From the NCBI GenBank assembly GCA_044868295.1, contig JBIOWF010000064.1, forward strand, positions 1-20,132: a stretch of DNA of 20,132 nucleotides, given 5' to 3'. Below, in pieces: positions 7,180-15,373 of this stretch (positions are counted from its first letter, which is position 1; each line of letters opens with the position of its first letter). Under the pieces are notes generated by a model that worked only from the letters and a program-made list of their open reading frames with translations, searched no databases and was not told where the DNA came from. The stretch comes from JBIOWF01 sp044868295. GTDB lineage: Bacteria; Actinomycetota; Actinomycetes; Streptosporangiales; Streptosporangiaceae. The translations under genes and the position numbers were made by a program.

Positions 7180-9732
7180 ATGTCTCGACTCGGTAGAGGC
7201 ATGCCGCTGCAGCCGATCGTGCTGCGCGCGCCCGACAGTACGCCGCCCACGGTCCCTACCGGCCTGCACACCACGAGCGTCACGCAGACGGTGATCTCGG
7301 TGGCGTGGGGCGCCTCCACGGACGACTACACGTTGGCCGGGTACGGCGTCTACCTCGACGGGGTCAAGCAAGGCGCGGATCAGGCCGGGCTGACCGCCAG
7401 CTTCACGGGGCTGACGCCAGGCACCGCGTACACGGTCGGCGTTGACGCGGTCGACACCGCGGGGAACCGGTCCGCGCTGGCCACGCTCGGCGTGACCACG
7501 CTGCCGCTGGACTCGACTCCGCCGTCTGTGCCGTCCGGTCTGACGGTCACCGGTCTCGGCCCGTACGGCGCCACCCTGTCGTGGACAGCCTCGACCGACA
7601 ACATCGGCGTGGTCGGGTACGGCGTCTACCTCGACGGAGTCAAGCAAGGCGCAGATCAGGCGGGCCTGTCCAAGGTCTTCACGCTGGCCCCGTCGACGGC
7701 CTACACGCTGGGTGTGGACGCCGTCGACGCTGCGGGGAACCGGTCGGCGCTCGCCACGACGTCGGTGACGACCCCGGCGGATGTGCCGCCCACCGCGCCC
7801 ACCAACCTGCACACGACGAGTGTGGCCAGGACGACGGTGGGTATCGCGTGGGACCCGGCGACGGACGACGTCGCGGTGACCGGCTACAGCGTCTACCTCG
7901 ACGGCGTGCACAAAGCCGACCTTGCCGGGCTGTCGTACACGCTGACCGGCCTGACGGCGGGCACCTCCTACACGGTCACCGTGTATGCCAAGGACCAGCT
8001 CAGCCAGTCGTCCCCCGCCGGGACGCTCGGGATCACCACGTCGGCCGACGCCCCGCCGAGCGTGCCGGGGACCCTCCAGGCGTCGGGGGTGACACGGACC
8101 GGGTTTACGGCCGAATGGGACGCCGCAACCGATGACTGGGCGGTCGCGGGCTACCGGGTGCGGCTGGACGGCGTCCAGGTCGCCGCGTCACAGCCAGGCT
8201 TGTCCTACGTGTTCTCCGGGCTGGACGAGGACACCGAGTATCTGGTCGAGGTCGCGGCGGTCGACGACGCCGGGCAGCTCTCCGCGTTCGCGTCGCTCAC
8301 GGTGGAGACGCTGCCGGATCTGCCGCCGGCCGCGCCGCCGAACCTGCACGCCACGACGGTCACCTACACCAGTATCGCCGTGGCGTGGGACCCGGCGGCC
8401 GACGACGTCGGCGTGGCCGGGTATGACGTGTGGCTGGACGGGGTCCTGGTGGCCACCAGCCAGGCGGGCATGACGCGGTCCTTCACTGGCCTGGTCGAGG
8501 GCACCGCGCATGAGGTCTGGGTGTACGCGGTCGACACGGCCGGCCAGCGGTCCGCTACTGCCGCCGAGCTGTCGGTGTCGACGTTGGACGACACGCCGCC
8601 GACCGCGCCGACCCTGGCGGTGGAGCCCGGGGAGGGCTCCCTCACCCTGTCGTGGGGTGTCTCCTCCGACGACATCGGGGTGACGGGGTATCGGCTGCTC
8701 TTGGACGGGGTGGTGGTGCATGAGCCGCCGTTGAACGGCGTGGAGTTGACCATCGACGGGCCGAAGTTGCGGACGCACATGGTTACCGGTTTGGCGGCGG
8801 GCTGGCCGTACACGGTGGCGGTGCAGGCGTACGACGCGGTCGGTCAGACCGGCACCACGAGCCTCGCCGTGCAGACGCTGCCGGTGCCGTATCTGCCTCT
8901 CGCCTGGCCGGTCTACCGGCTCGGCGCGTGGGCGGGCAACGTCCGCGACGAGTTCGGCGTCGACTGGATCGTGGAGAAGGCGGAAGGCTGGCAGTCCTCG
9001 CCGCCGGTCAGGACCGCGCTCGCCCTGGCCGAAGCAGTCGACGGCGGCATCTCCGGGGCGGGCCGGTACGGGCCCCGCACGATCATCTTGGAAGGTACGG
9101 CGGTCGCGCCCACGCGGGCGGCGATGCTCGCGGCCAAGCAGCGGCTCGTGTCGACGCTGCACCCGGGCGCGGTCGGGGTGCTGCGGGTCGAGGCGGCCAA
9201 CCGCACGTTGCGGGCAAAGGTCCGCGTCTCCGATCAGAAGACGATCACCGACCGGGGGGCGAAGGCGTTCACGTGGCGGCTTGGGCTGCTCGCGCCGGAT
9301 CCTCGCCGGTACGTGATCGAGCCGGTGTACGGCACGGCGGTCATCCCCGCGCTTCCCGGCAGCGCTGTGGCGACGGTGGAGCTGGAAGGAAACTACCCGC
9401 AGGTGCCGGGCCGGATGCGCCTGTATGGGCCGATCAAGGACTTCACGATCACCCACGCCGAGACGGGGGCGACGTTGCGGGCTGCGGCGGGCACCGAGCT
9501 GCCGGCGGATCCGGAGTACAGCGTGGGCATCGACCTGGCGGCGCGGACGGTCACGTCGTACGTCCCGGCGGGGGTGTCGGCGACGCCGCTGGCGGGCCGG
9601 AAACTTCTCGCGCATCTGCCTGGCTGGTTTCAGCTCGTGCCCGGCGTGAACACCTTCACGCTGGCCGGCGCTGTCTCGGGTGAGGCAGGCACGCCGCGGC
9701 TGGTGGTGGAGGCCTACGGCGCGTTCGCCTGA
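7180..9732 (+). CDS. Six-FnIII tail protein with Dit-like C-terminal domain (paralogue A)
   Basis: This protein has 850 residues. ATG 7180 follows GAGAGGGGG (7165-7173), 6-nt spacing, 13 nt after the preceding stop. After about 18 N-terminal residues come six FnIII domains of about 90 residues each (near 19-110, 111-200, 201-289, 290-379, 380-470, 471-568). The first five show PP..P..L at the start, W.(A/P).(T/A)DD in strand C, and Y.V.(V/A).A.D before the end; the sixth is more diverged. Residues 569-850 form a siphovirus tail-component domain of distal-tail (Dit) type: GNVRDEFGVDWIVEK, then RTIILEGTAVAPTRAAMLAAKQRL and later DPRRYVIEP. Dit forms the hub joining tail tube and tip; the FnIII repeats probably extend outward as adhesive or spacer arms. 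A paralogous Dit-like domain recurs at 9812-12058, which is unusual. Confidence 0.88.
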   Translation: MSRLGRGMPLQPIVLRAPDSTPPTVPTGLHTTSVTQTVISVAWGASTDDYTLAGYGVYLDGVKQGADQAGLTASFTGLTPGTAYTVGVDAVDTAGNRSALATLGVTTLPLDSTPPSVPSGLTVTGLGPYGATLSWTASTDNIGVVGYGVYLDGVKQGADQAGLSKVFTLAPSTAYTLGVDAVDAAGNRSALATTSVTTPADVPPTAPTNLHTTSVARTTVGIAWDPATDDVAVTGYSVYLDGVHKADLAGLSYTLTGLTAGTSYTVTVYAKDQLSQSSPAGTLGITTSADAPPSVPGTLQASGVTRTGFTAEWDAATDDWAVAGYRVRLDGVQVAASQPGLSYVFSGLDEDTEYLVEVAAVDDAGQLSAFASLTVETLPDLPPAAPPNLHATTVTYTSIAVAWDPAADDVGVAGYDVWLDGVLVATSQAGMTRSFTGLVEGTAHEVWVYAVDTAGQRSATAAELSVSTLDDTPPTAPTLAVEPGEGSLTLSWGVSSDDIGVTGYRLLLDGVVVHEPPLNGVELTIDGPKLRTHMVTGLAAGWPYTVAVQAYDAVGQTGTTSLAVQTLPVPYLPLAWPVYRLGAWAGNVRDEFGVDWIVEKAEGWQSSPPVRTALALAEAVDGGISGAGRYGPRTIILEGTAVAPTRAAMLAAKQRLVSTLHPGAVGVLRVEAANRTLRAKVRVSDQKTITDRGAKAFTWRLGLLAPDPRRYVIEPVYGTAVIPALPGSAVATVELEGNYPQVPGRMRLYGPIKDFTITHAETGATLRAAAGTELPADPEYSVGIDLAARTVTSYVPAGVSATPLAGRKLLAHLPGWFQLVPGVNTFTLAGAVSGEAGTPRLVVEAYGAFA

Positions 9733-9752
9733 CCCCGCCCTCGGCCCGGGGG

Positions 9753-9777
9753 GACGTAAGCGGCTGATGTCGGCACT
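9753..9777 (+). promoter_or_regulatory. Recurrent two-box late-gene element, copy 4
   Basis: GACGTAAGC at 9753-9761 (preceded by GGGGG), 10 nt, then GGCACT at 9772-9777. It lies in the 79-nt gap before the GTG at 9812, 34 nt from it. This is one of the best matches to the consensus. Confidence 0.75.
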
Positions 9778-9811
9778 GTTCCGCCTCGCAGGCAGGTGAG
9801 GGGGCGGGCTG

Positions 9812-12058
9812 GTGACGAACAGGATCGCGGCCACGTATGCGGGTGGCGTCAGCACGGCAACGCACACGATCACATTCACCGCCCCCACCGCGGGCTCGCG
9901 GCTCATCCTTGTCGTGTCGTCCTACTACGACGTGGCGACACCGTCAGGATGGATCAAGGACCTCGGCCCGTCAGCGTTCAACTTTGGCTTCATCTACTCC
10001 AAGATCGCAGCTGGGACGGAGACGTCAGTCTCCCTCGCTCTGGGCGGCCCCGAATCCCGCGTGCATGCCGTCCTGTATGAGCGGGACGACTGCCCGACCG
10101 TGTTGTACTCGGGCACAGCGTCCGGCAGCTTTGTGACGGATTTGTCGACAATTGTCACGGTGCCCGCCGACGCGTCTGGCCGGGCTTTCGCTGTGGTGAA
10201 CTCACCTGCGGGGCCCTCTGGTGGCGCCCTGACGTGGAATCAGGGCCTGGGGCAGGATTACGCGCCGGGCGCCGCCAGCAGCAGTTCGTTCTTCGCGTCC
10301 GGGCCGCTGCCCGCGTCGGGCTCGCGTACGTACACGGCGTCCGGGATCACGGTGTCGGGCCTCGAGAGTTCGCTTTTGGGGGTCGTCGGCTACGGCTCGA
10401 CTGACGCGTCACCGCCAAGCACGCCAGCGAACCTGCACACCACGGCCACGTCCTACAGCGGCATCGACGTGGCGTGGGACGCCTCGACCGACAACATCGG
10501 CGTGGCCGGGTACGGCATCTACGTCAACGGGGTCAAGCAGGGAGCGGATCAGGCCGGGCTGACGCGGTCGTTCTCCGGGCTGACGCCGGGCGCCGCGTAC
10601 ACGATCGAGGTTGACGCCGCCGACAGCTCGGGGAACCGATCAGCGAAAGCGCAACTGGTGGTCTCGACTCCGGCGGATACGACACCTCCGACTGTGCCGG
10701 GGACCCTGCACACCACGAGCGTCACGCCGTACACGGCGGGCGTCGCGTGGGATGCCTCCACTGACGATTACGCCTTGGCCGGGTACGGCGTCTACGTCAA
10801 CGGGGTCAAGCAGGGCGGCGATCAGGCTGACCTGACGCGGGCGTTCTCCGGCCTCACGCCGGGCGCCGCGTACACGATCGAGGTTGACGCCGCCGACAGC
10901 TCGGGGAACCGATCAGCGAAAGCGTCGGTGGCATTCACCACGCCAATCGACGCGCTGCCGTCCATCCCGCCGGGCTTCACCGCGACACCTGATCGGGACA
11001 CGGTCAGCCTCGCCTGGGAGGCGTCCACCGACGACCTGGGCATCTCGCGGTACGAGGTGCTGCTCGACGGCGTGGTGGTCGCCACCACCACCGAGCTGGC
11101 GTGGATTCTCGACAGCCTGACCCGGGGCGCGACGTACCTGGTTGGGGTGCGCGCGGTTGATGTGGAGGAAGGCCGCAGCAGCCCGGCGGCCCTCCAAGTC
11201 GCCGTACCGGCCCCGGCCTGGACAGCGATCGAGACCCCGGTGTACGAGATCGGCGACTGGGCGGGCAACGTCCGCGACGAGTTCGGCGTCGACTGGATCG
11301 TGGAGCGGGAAGAGGGCTGGTCGTCCTCGCCGCCTGTCACGACCCTGACGGCGGAGGCGGACGCCACCGATGGGGCGTTCTCCGGCCCGGGCCGGTACGG
11401 CTCGCGGCTCATCATCCTGGAAGGAGTGGCGATCGCCCCCAACAGGATGGAGATGCTCGCGGCGCAGGAACGCATCGGCGCCGTGGTGCACCCGCGTGTC
11501 GCCGCCCGGCTGAGGGTCACCGAGGCCCACATGGCGCGGCAGGCGTGGATCCGCCTCGCCGACGAGATCGACATCACCGACGCCGGCGCGAAAGCGTTCC
11601 GCTGGACCCTCACCGTCTTGGCGGCGGACCCGCGCCGGTACGCCGTCCAGCCGCTGTACGCGACAGCGTCCGCCGCGGCGATGCCGGGCAGCGCGCAGGT
11701 GACCATCACCCTGGCCGGCGACTACCCGACGATCCCGGGCGTGCTGCGCGTGTATGGGCCAATCACTGATTTCACGATCACGCACCTTCAGTCCGGGCAG
11801 ACCATCGTCACCAAAGCCGGGACGACGCTGCCAGCGGACCAGCTGTACAGCGTGGAGATCGACCTGCATACGCGGCTGGTGTGGGCGTACGTGCCGCCGG
11901 AGGTGGATCCGGAGCGCAGGCAGGGCCGGTCGCTGCTGGCCAAGTTCCCGCCCCGGTTCTCACTCGCTCCCGGGCCGAACACGTTCGTGCTCGCCGGGAG
12001 CGCCGCCGGGGCGGGCAGGCCGCGGATCGTGGCGACCGCCCGGGACGCCTGGATCTGA
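9812..12058 (+). CDS. Tail protein: N-terminal beta domain, three FnIII, Dit-like domain (paralogue B)
   Basis: This protein has 748 residues. GTG 9812 follows GAGGGGG (9799-9804). Residues 1-196 are the shared N-terminal domain (MTNRIAATYAGG, YERDDCPTVL, AVVNSPAGPSGG), closely matching the protein at 5853. Three FnIII domains follow (about 197-288, 288-379, 379-467). Residues 467-748 are a Dit-like domain paralogous to that at the end of the 7180 gene: GNVRDEFGVDWIVER, RLIILEGVAIAPNRMEM, DPRRYAVQP. A 48-bp stretch inside this domain (11258-11305) is identical to 8929-8976. The first two FnIII domains share 69 identical bases, so domain copying has been recent. It is likely a second tail-tip ring or adhesin; which of the two paralogues fills the canonical Dit position cannot be read from sequence. 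Confidence 0.87.
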   Translation: MTNRIAATYAGGVSTATHTITFTAPTAGSRLILVVSSYYDVATPSGWIKDLGPSAFNFGFIYSKIAAGTETSVSLALGGPESRVHAVLYERDDCPTVLYSGTASGSFVTDLSTIVTVPADASGRAFAVVNSPAGPSGGALTWNQGLGQDYAPGAASSSSFFASGPLPASGSRTYTASGITVSGLESSLLGVVGYGSTDASPPSTPANLHTTATSYSGIDVAWDASTDNIGVAGYGIYVNGVKQGADQAGLTRSFSGLTPGAAYTIEVDAADSSGNRSAKAQLVVSTPADTTPPTVPGTLHTTSVTPYTAGVAWDASTDDYALAGYGVYVNGVKQGGDQADLTRAFSGLTPGAAYTIEVDAADSSGNRSAKASVAFTTPIDALPSIPPGFTATPDRDTVSLAWEASTDDLGISRYEVLLDGVVVATTTELAWILDSLTRGATYLVGVRAVDVEEGRSSPAALQVAVPAPAWTAIETPVYEIGDWAGNVRDEFGVDWIVEREEGWSSSPPVTTLTAEADATDGAFSGPGRYGSRLIILEGVAIAPNRMEMLAAQERIGAVVHPRVAARLRVTEAHMARQAWIRLADEIDITDAGAKAFRWTLTVLAADPRRYAVQPLYATASAAAMPGSAQVTITLAGDYPTIPGVLRVYGPITDFTITHLQSGQTIVTKAGTTLPADQLYSVEIDLHTRLVWAYVPPEVDPERRQGRSLLAKFPPRFSLAPGPNTFVLAGSAAGAGRPRIVATARDAWI
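10583..10924 (+). repeat. Direct repeat between neighbouring FnIII domains
   Basis: The 69 bases at 10583-10651 recur at 10856-10924 (offset 273 bp, 91 codons) with no visible mismatch. They encode the end of each FnIII domain, including GAAYTIEVDAADSSGNRSAK. The flanking domain halves differ, so this looks like gene conversion or a partial duplication that keeps frame and domain phase. Confidence 0.88.
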
Positions 12059-12077
12059 CCGCCGCGCCCCGTGAGAG

Positions 12078-12102
12078 GACGTAAGCCGGGCAGCTCGGCA
12101 TC
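12078..12102 (+). promoter_or_regulatory. Recurrent two-box late-gene element, copy 5
   Basis: GACGTAAGC at 12078-12086, 10 nt, then GGCATC at 12097-12102, in the 80-nt gap before the hub-like gene starting at 12139 (36 nt away). The G run before the first box is shorter here (AGAG then GAC). Confidence 0.72.
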
Positions 12103-12128
12103 ATCCACCCGCACATAGGCGGATCGTC

Positions 12129-12134
12129 AGGGGG
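12129..12134 (+). promoter_or_regulatory. Ribosome binding site deciding the start at 12139
   Basis: AGGGGG lies 4 nt before GTG 12139 but only 1 nt before the alternative GTG 12136. Starting at 12139 also aligns the N-terminus (MGQIQTATYAG) without a gap to its paralogues (MTNRIAATYAG), so 12139 is preferred. Confidence 0.5.
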
Positions 12135-12138
12135 CGTG

Positions 12139-14919
12139 GTGGGTCAGATCCAGACGGCGACGTACGCGGGGACATCGTCGGCGGTGAACTACCACCAGAT
12201 CACGTTCGGGTCTGCCCAGGCCGGGAAACGACTGATGGTCGTGGTGTCCTCCCAGGTCGACATTTCGGACTACCCGTCCGGGTGGACGTACCTGGTCGGG
12301 GCGGGCAGCAGCAGCCGCAGGATCGCGATCTTCACGAAGATCGCGAGCGGTGGAGAGAACTACTTCTGGGTCGATCTGGTCAGTTCAACGCGGGTCTGCC
12401 ACATGTTCATGGCGGAACGCGACGACACGCTCATGTACGTGTCCTCGGTCGCCGGCGTCGACGACAACGACTCGATGAGTGTGGACTTCCCCAAGGGCGG
12501 CTACATCATCGGCGGCGTCCACTACGGCGGCACCTACGTGGAGTACGTCGAATCCTGGCCGCGCTCGCTGTACACCTCCCACCGCGCGACCCACTCCAAT
12601 ACGGCCGGCGACTACAACCTGTCGAGCTCGTTCGCCCACCGCGCGTTCGCCGCGTCCGGGTTCACCTTCCACACCAGCGACGTCGACATCGACGCGTCCG
12701 GGTGGGCGTACGCGTTCGCCGCGTTCGGCCCCGACTCCGTCGCCCCCTCGACCCCGTCAGGGCTGTCACTGTCGAACAAGACCTCGACCTCGGCCACCCT
12801 GTCCTGGTCGCCGAGCTCGGACAACGTCGCCGTCACCGGCTACAGCCTGTACGTCAACGGGTCATGGATCGCCGACACCACCAACACCAGCTACAACTTC
12901 TCCAGCCTCGCATCGGGTGTGCCGCTGTCGCTTGGGGTGGCCGCCTACGACGCCTTGGCCAACCGGTCATCCATCGCGGCCGTGTCGGTGACCCTCGACG
13001 GGACGCCGCCCAGCATGCCGACCAAGCTGCGGCTGACCGAGATGACCACGACCTCGCTGACCGTGGCGTGGAACCCGAGCACAGACGCGGGAGGCCTCGC
13101 CGGGTACGGCATCTGGGTCAACGGCATCAAGCTGGCCGACCAGACCGGCACCACACGCGTGCTCACGGGGCTGACCACGAACCAGCAGTACGTGATCGAG
13201 ATCGACGCCTACGACACATCAGGCAACCGCTCCACCCGGGCAACGCTACGGGCAACGCCGAAGGTCGACACGACCCCACCCGAGCAGCCCAAGCCGCTCG
13301 TGACCGCACTCTCGGCGGGAACGATCAGCATCGGCTGGGACGAACCCCACGACGACTCCGCCGTCGCCACCTACAGCGTCTACCTTGGCAACACCAAGGT
13401 CGCCGACCAGGCCGAGCAGGAATACACCCTCACCGGGCTGACACCCGGCGGGCTCTACGTGGTCGGCGTCGAAGCGGTAGACCTGTCCGGCAACCGGTCC
13501 ACGCGCGGCACCCGGTCAATCAAGGCACAGGCCGACACGACACCGCCGACCGTGCCGGCCAACCTGCGGGCTGTCGCCACCACCCAGACGTCCATCACGA
13601 TCGCGTGGGACCCCTCAACCGACGACAACGCCGGCATCAGCTCATACCGCGTCTATCTCGGCGGAAACGCCCTGGCCGACATCGGCTCTCAGGTGTACAC
13701 GATCACCGGGCTGTCCCCCGGCATCGGATACCGGTTCGCCGTCGACGCGGTGGACCAGGTCGGCAACCGGTCCGCCAAGACCTTCCTCACCGTCGACACG
13801 AAAGCCGATCTGAGCGGGGCGGCGCCGCCGTACGAATACGCGCTGGTCGATTGGGCGACTCACGAGCCGATCGACTCGCTTCCCCTCCAAGGCGTCAGCT
13901 TCGAGCTGACGTTGGACGGGCGTGGAGAGCTCCCGGCCGACATCCCGCTCTACGACGCCGCATACACGATCGGCCGGGTCGCGGCCGCCACCCGGCCCGA
14001 ACGGACGATGCTGCTGGCATACCGCGGCGACCGGCTCGTGTGGGGCGGCCGCGTCATCGACCCCCAGGACTACACCTCCGAAACCGGCGTCCTGCGGATC
14101 ACCGCAGAGGAGGTTGTGGGGATCTACGCCCGCCGGTTCGTCTCCTTCACCGGGCCACGCGCCGCGACGTACGCGCACACCGAGCTCACGTGGCTGCTGG
14201 AACACAACGCGTCGGCGGCCGACCTGCGGTGGCTCACCTACGCGGGCGTCGCCGGCTCCGTCGCGGTGGACCGGGAATACCGGCAGGAGGACTTCCAGCG
14301 GATCCTCGACGTCGTCTCGGAGGTGGCCAGCTCGGCGGGAGGGTTCGACTGGTGGGTCAAACCGTCCTGGGACCCGATCAATGACCGGCCGCGGTTCGAG
14401 CTGCGCCGGGTGTCGCGCACCTCCCCGCCGGACACGGGGCTGGTTTTGGAGTACCCGGGCAACGTGCGCACCTACACGAGGGCGACAACGCGCGGTTTGG
14501 AGACCAAGACGTACGGCAAGCTCAGCACATCCGATGGCGGCGTGCTCCTGTCATCCGCCAGCCGCCCGGATCTCACCGCTGACGGCTGGCCACTCCTGGA
14601 GGAGGCGTACCAGTTCGAGGGGATCACGTCGCAGGCGGCGTTGGACGCGGAGACTGCTCGGGCGTCGGCGGCCGCGGCCGGCCCGAAGCACGTCTACCAG
14701 TTCACGCTCATGCCGGGGGCGGGCGTGAAGTGGTGGGATCTGGAGATCGGAGGGCTCGCGCAGGTCGTGATCTCCGACCACCTGTATCCGGAGCGAGAGG
14801 ACGGCTCGCCGGGTTTGGACCGCGCGATGAAGATCGTGTCAGTGAAGGTCACCCCCGACAGCGAGCAGGGCGAGCAGGTCGTGATCAGCACAGGCGAATT
14901 CACTGTGGAAGTCGACTGA
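12139..14919 (+). CDS. Tail-tip hub protein: N-terminal beta domain, four FnIII, Gp37/Tal-like domain
   Basis: This protein has 926 residues from GTG 12139. Residues 1-198 are a diverged copy of the shared N-terminal domain (MGQIQTATYAG, AERDDTLMYV near 90). Four FnIII domains follow (about 198-287, 287-376, 376-466, 466-556). Residues 556-926 form a separate tail domain: YEYALVDWATHEPIDSLPL, LLAYRGDRLVWGGRVIDP, RRFVSFTGPRAAT, YRQEDFQRILDVVSEVASS and GGFDWWVKPSWDPINDRP. This arrangement is typical of the siphovirus ReqiPepy6 Gp37-like/tail-hub (gp27-like) family encoded directly after Dit. The expected role is the baseplate hub that closes the tail tip and leads into the membrane. No peptidoglycan hydrolase motif was found, so a tail-lysin activity is not supported. 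The family call is from remembered motifs, not from a profile search. Confidence 0.83.
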   Translation: MGQIQTATYAGTSSAVNYHQITFGSAQAGKRLMVVVSSQVDISDYPSGWTYLVGAGSSSRRIAIFTKIASGGENYFWVDLVSSTRVCHMFMAERDDTLMYVSSVAGVDDNDSMSVDFPKGGYIIGGVHYGGTYVEYVESWPRSLYTSHRATHSNTAGDYNLSSSFAHRAFAASGFTFHTSDVDIDASGWAYAFAAFGPDSVAPSTPSGLSLSNKTSTSATLSWSPSSDNVAVTGYSLYVNGSWIADTTNTSYNFSSLASGVPLSLGVAAYDALANRSSIAAVSVTLDGTPPSMPTKLRLTEMTTTSLTVAWNPSTDAGGLAGYGIWVNGIKLADQTGTTRVLTGLTTNQQYVIEIDAYDTSGNRSTRATLRATPKVDTTPPEQPKPLVTALSAGTISIGWDEPHDDSAVATYSVYLGNTKVADQAEQEYTLTGLTPGGLYVVGVEAVDLSGNRSTRGTRSIKAQADTTPPTVPANLRAVATTQTSITIAWDPSTDDNAGISSYRVYLGGNALADIGSQVYTITGLSPGIGYRFAVDAVDQVGNRSAKTFLTVDTKADLSGAAPPYEYALVDWATHEPIDSLPLQGVSFELTLDGRGELPADIPLYDAAYTIGRVAAATRPERTMLLAYRGDRLVWGGRVIDPQDYTSETGVLRITAEEVVGIYARRFVSFTGPRAATYAHTELTWLLEHNASAADLRWLTYAGVAGSVAVDREYRQEDFQRILDVVSEVASSAGGFDWWVKPSWDPINDRPRFELRRVSRTSPPDTGLVLEYPGNVRTYTRATTRGLETKTYGKLSTSDGGVLLSSASRPDLTADGWPLLEEAYQFEGITSQAALDAETARASAAAAGPKHVYQFTLMPGAGVKWWDLEIGGLAQVVISDHLYPEREDGSPGLDRAMKIVSVKVTPDSEQGEQVVISTGEFTVEVD

Positions 14920-14932
14920 GCCGGGGGGCGTT

Positions 14933-15373
14933 GTGGCGAACAAGATCGGCGACCTGCAGAGTGCGGACCTGATCCGGATCGTTGAGGATCTTCGGGCGCG
15001 TCTGGCCATGGTCGAGATGAAACTCGGGATCCGTGCGATGACCCTCGTATCGGATGGGGTCACGCTCGGGCAGACGTCGACGAGCTACGTGCGGATGGCG
15101 TGGACGTCGTTCCTGCGGTCCGGGTCGAAGGTCACCGTCGACGTGCATGTGACGCTCGCCGGCGCCGCGTCGATGGATGTGCAGCTGCGGGCCGATGGGG
15201 TGCAGATCGACGCCAAGAACGTGACCGCCTCGGGGACGATCACGCTGTCGGGGTTCCTCCAGGACACGTGGGCGTTCGGCGAGCGGAAGGAGCTGGATGT
15301 GCAGGGGAAGCTCAACACCCCCACAGGGTCGGCGTCAGGGAAGATCGCCGTTCTCGGTGCGGCGCAACGCTGA
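14933..15373 (+). CDS. Small tail-tip-type protein, unrecognised
   Basis: This protein has 146 residues. GTG 14933 follows a GGGGGG run (14923-14928), 13 nt after the hub gene stop, so it is probably co-transcribed with the hub. Residues 1-32 are a short amphipathic helix or coiled coil (DLIRIVEDLRARLAMVEMKL), followed by about 110 residues of alternating beta-type sequence (VTVDVHVTLAGAASMDVQLRA, GTITLSGFLQDTWAFGERKE). A short coiled coil fused to a beta domain just after the hub gene fits a trimeric tail-tip fibre or cap, but I recognise no family and that role is inference. Its last 39 nt overlap the 3' end of the antisense gene at 15335-15814. Confidence 0.7.
   Translation: MANKIGDLQSADLIRIVEDLRARLAMVEMKLGIRAMTLVSDGVTLGQTSTSYVRMAWTSFLRSGSKVTVDVHVTLAGAASMDVQLRADGVQIDAKNVTASGTITLSGFLQDTWAFGERKELDVQGKLNTPTGSASGKIAVLGAAQR

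Noticed and set aside
8188..9906. Long minus-strand open frame over the six-FnIII gene, and other long antisense frames (3302-4198, 6820-7911)
   Set aside because: They are Arg/His/Gly/Pro-rich translations typical of the shadow of a high-GC gene. The plus-strand proteins have recognisable domains and consistent third-position bias.
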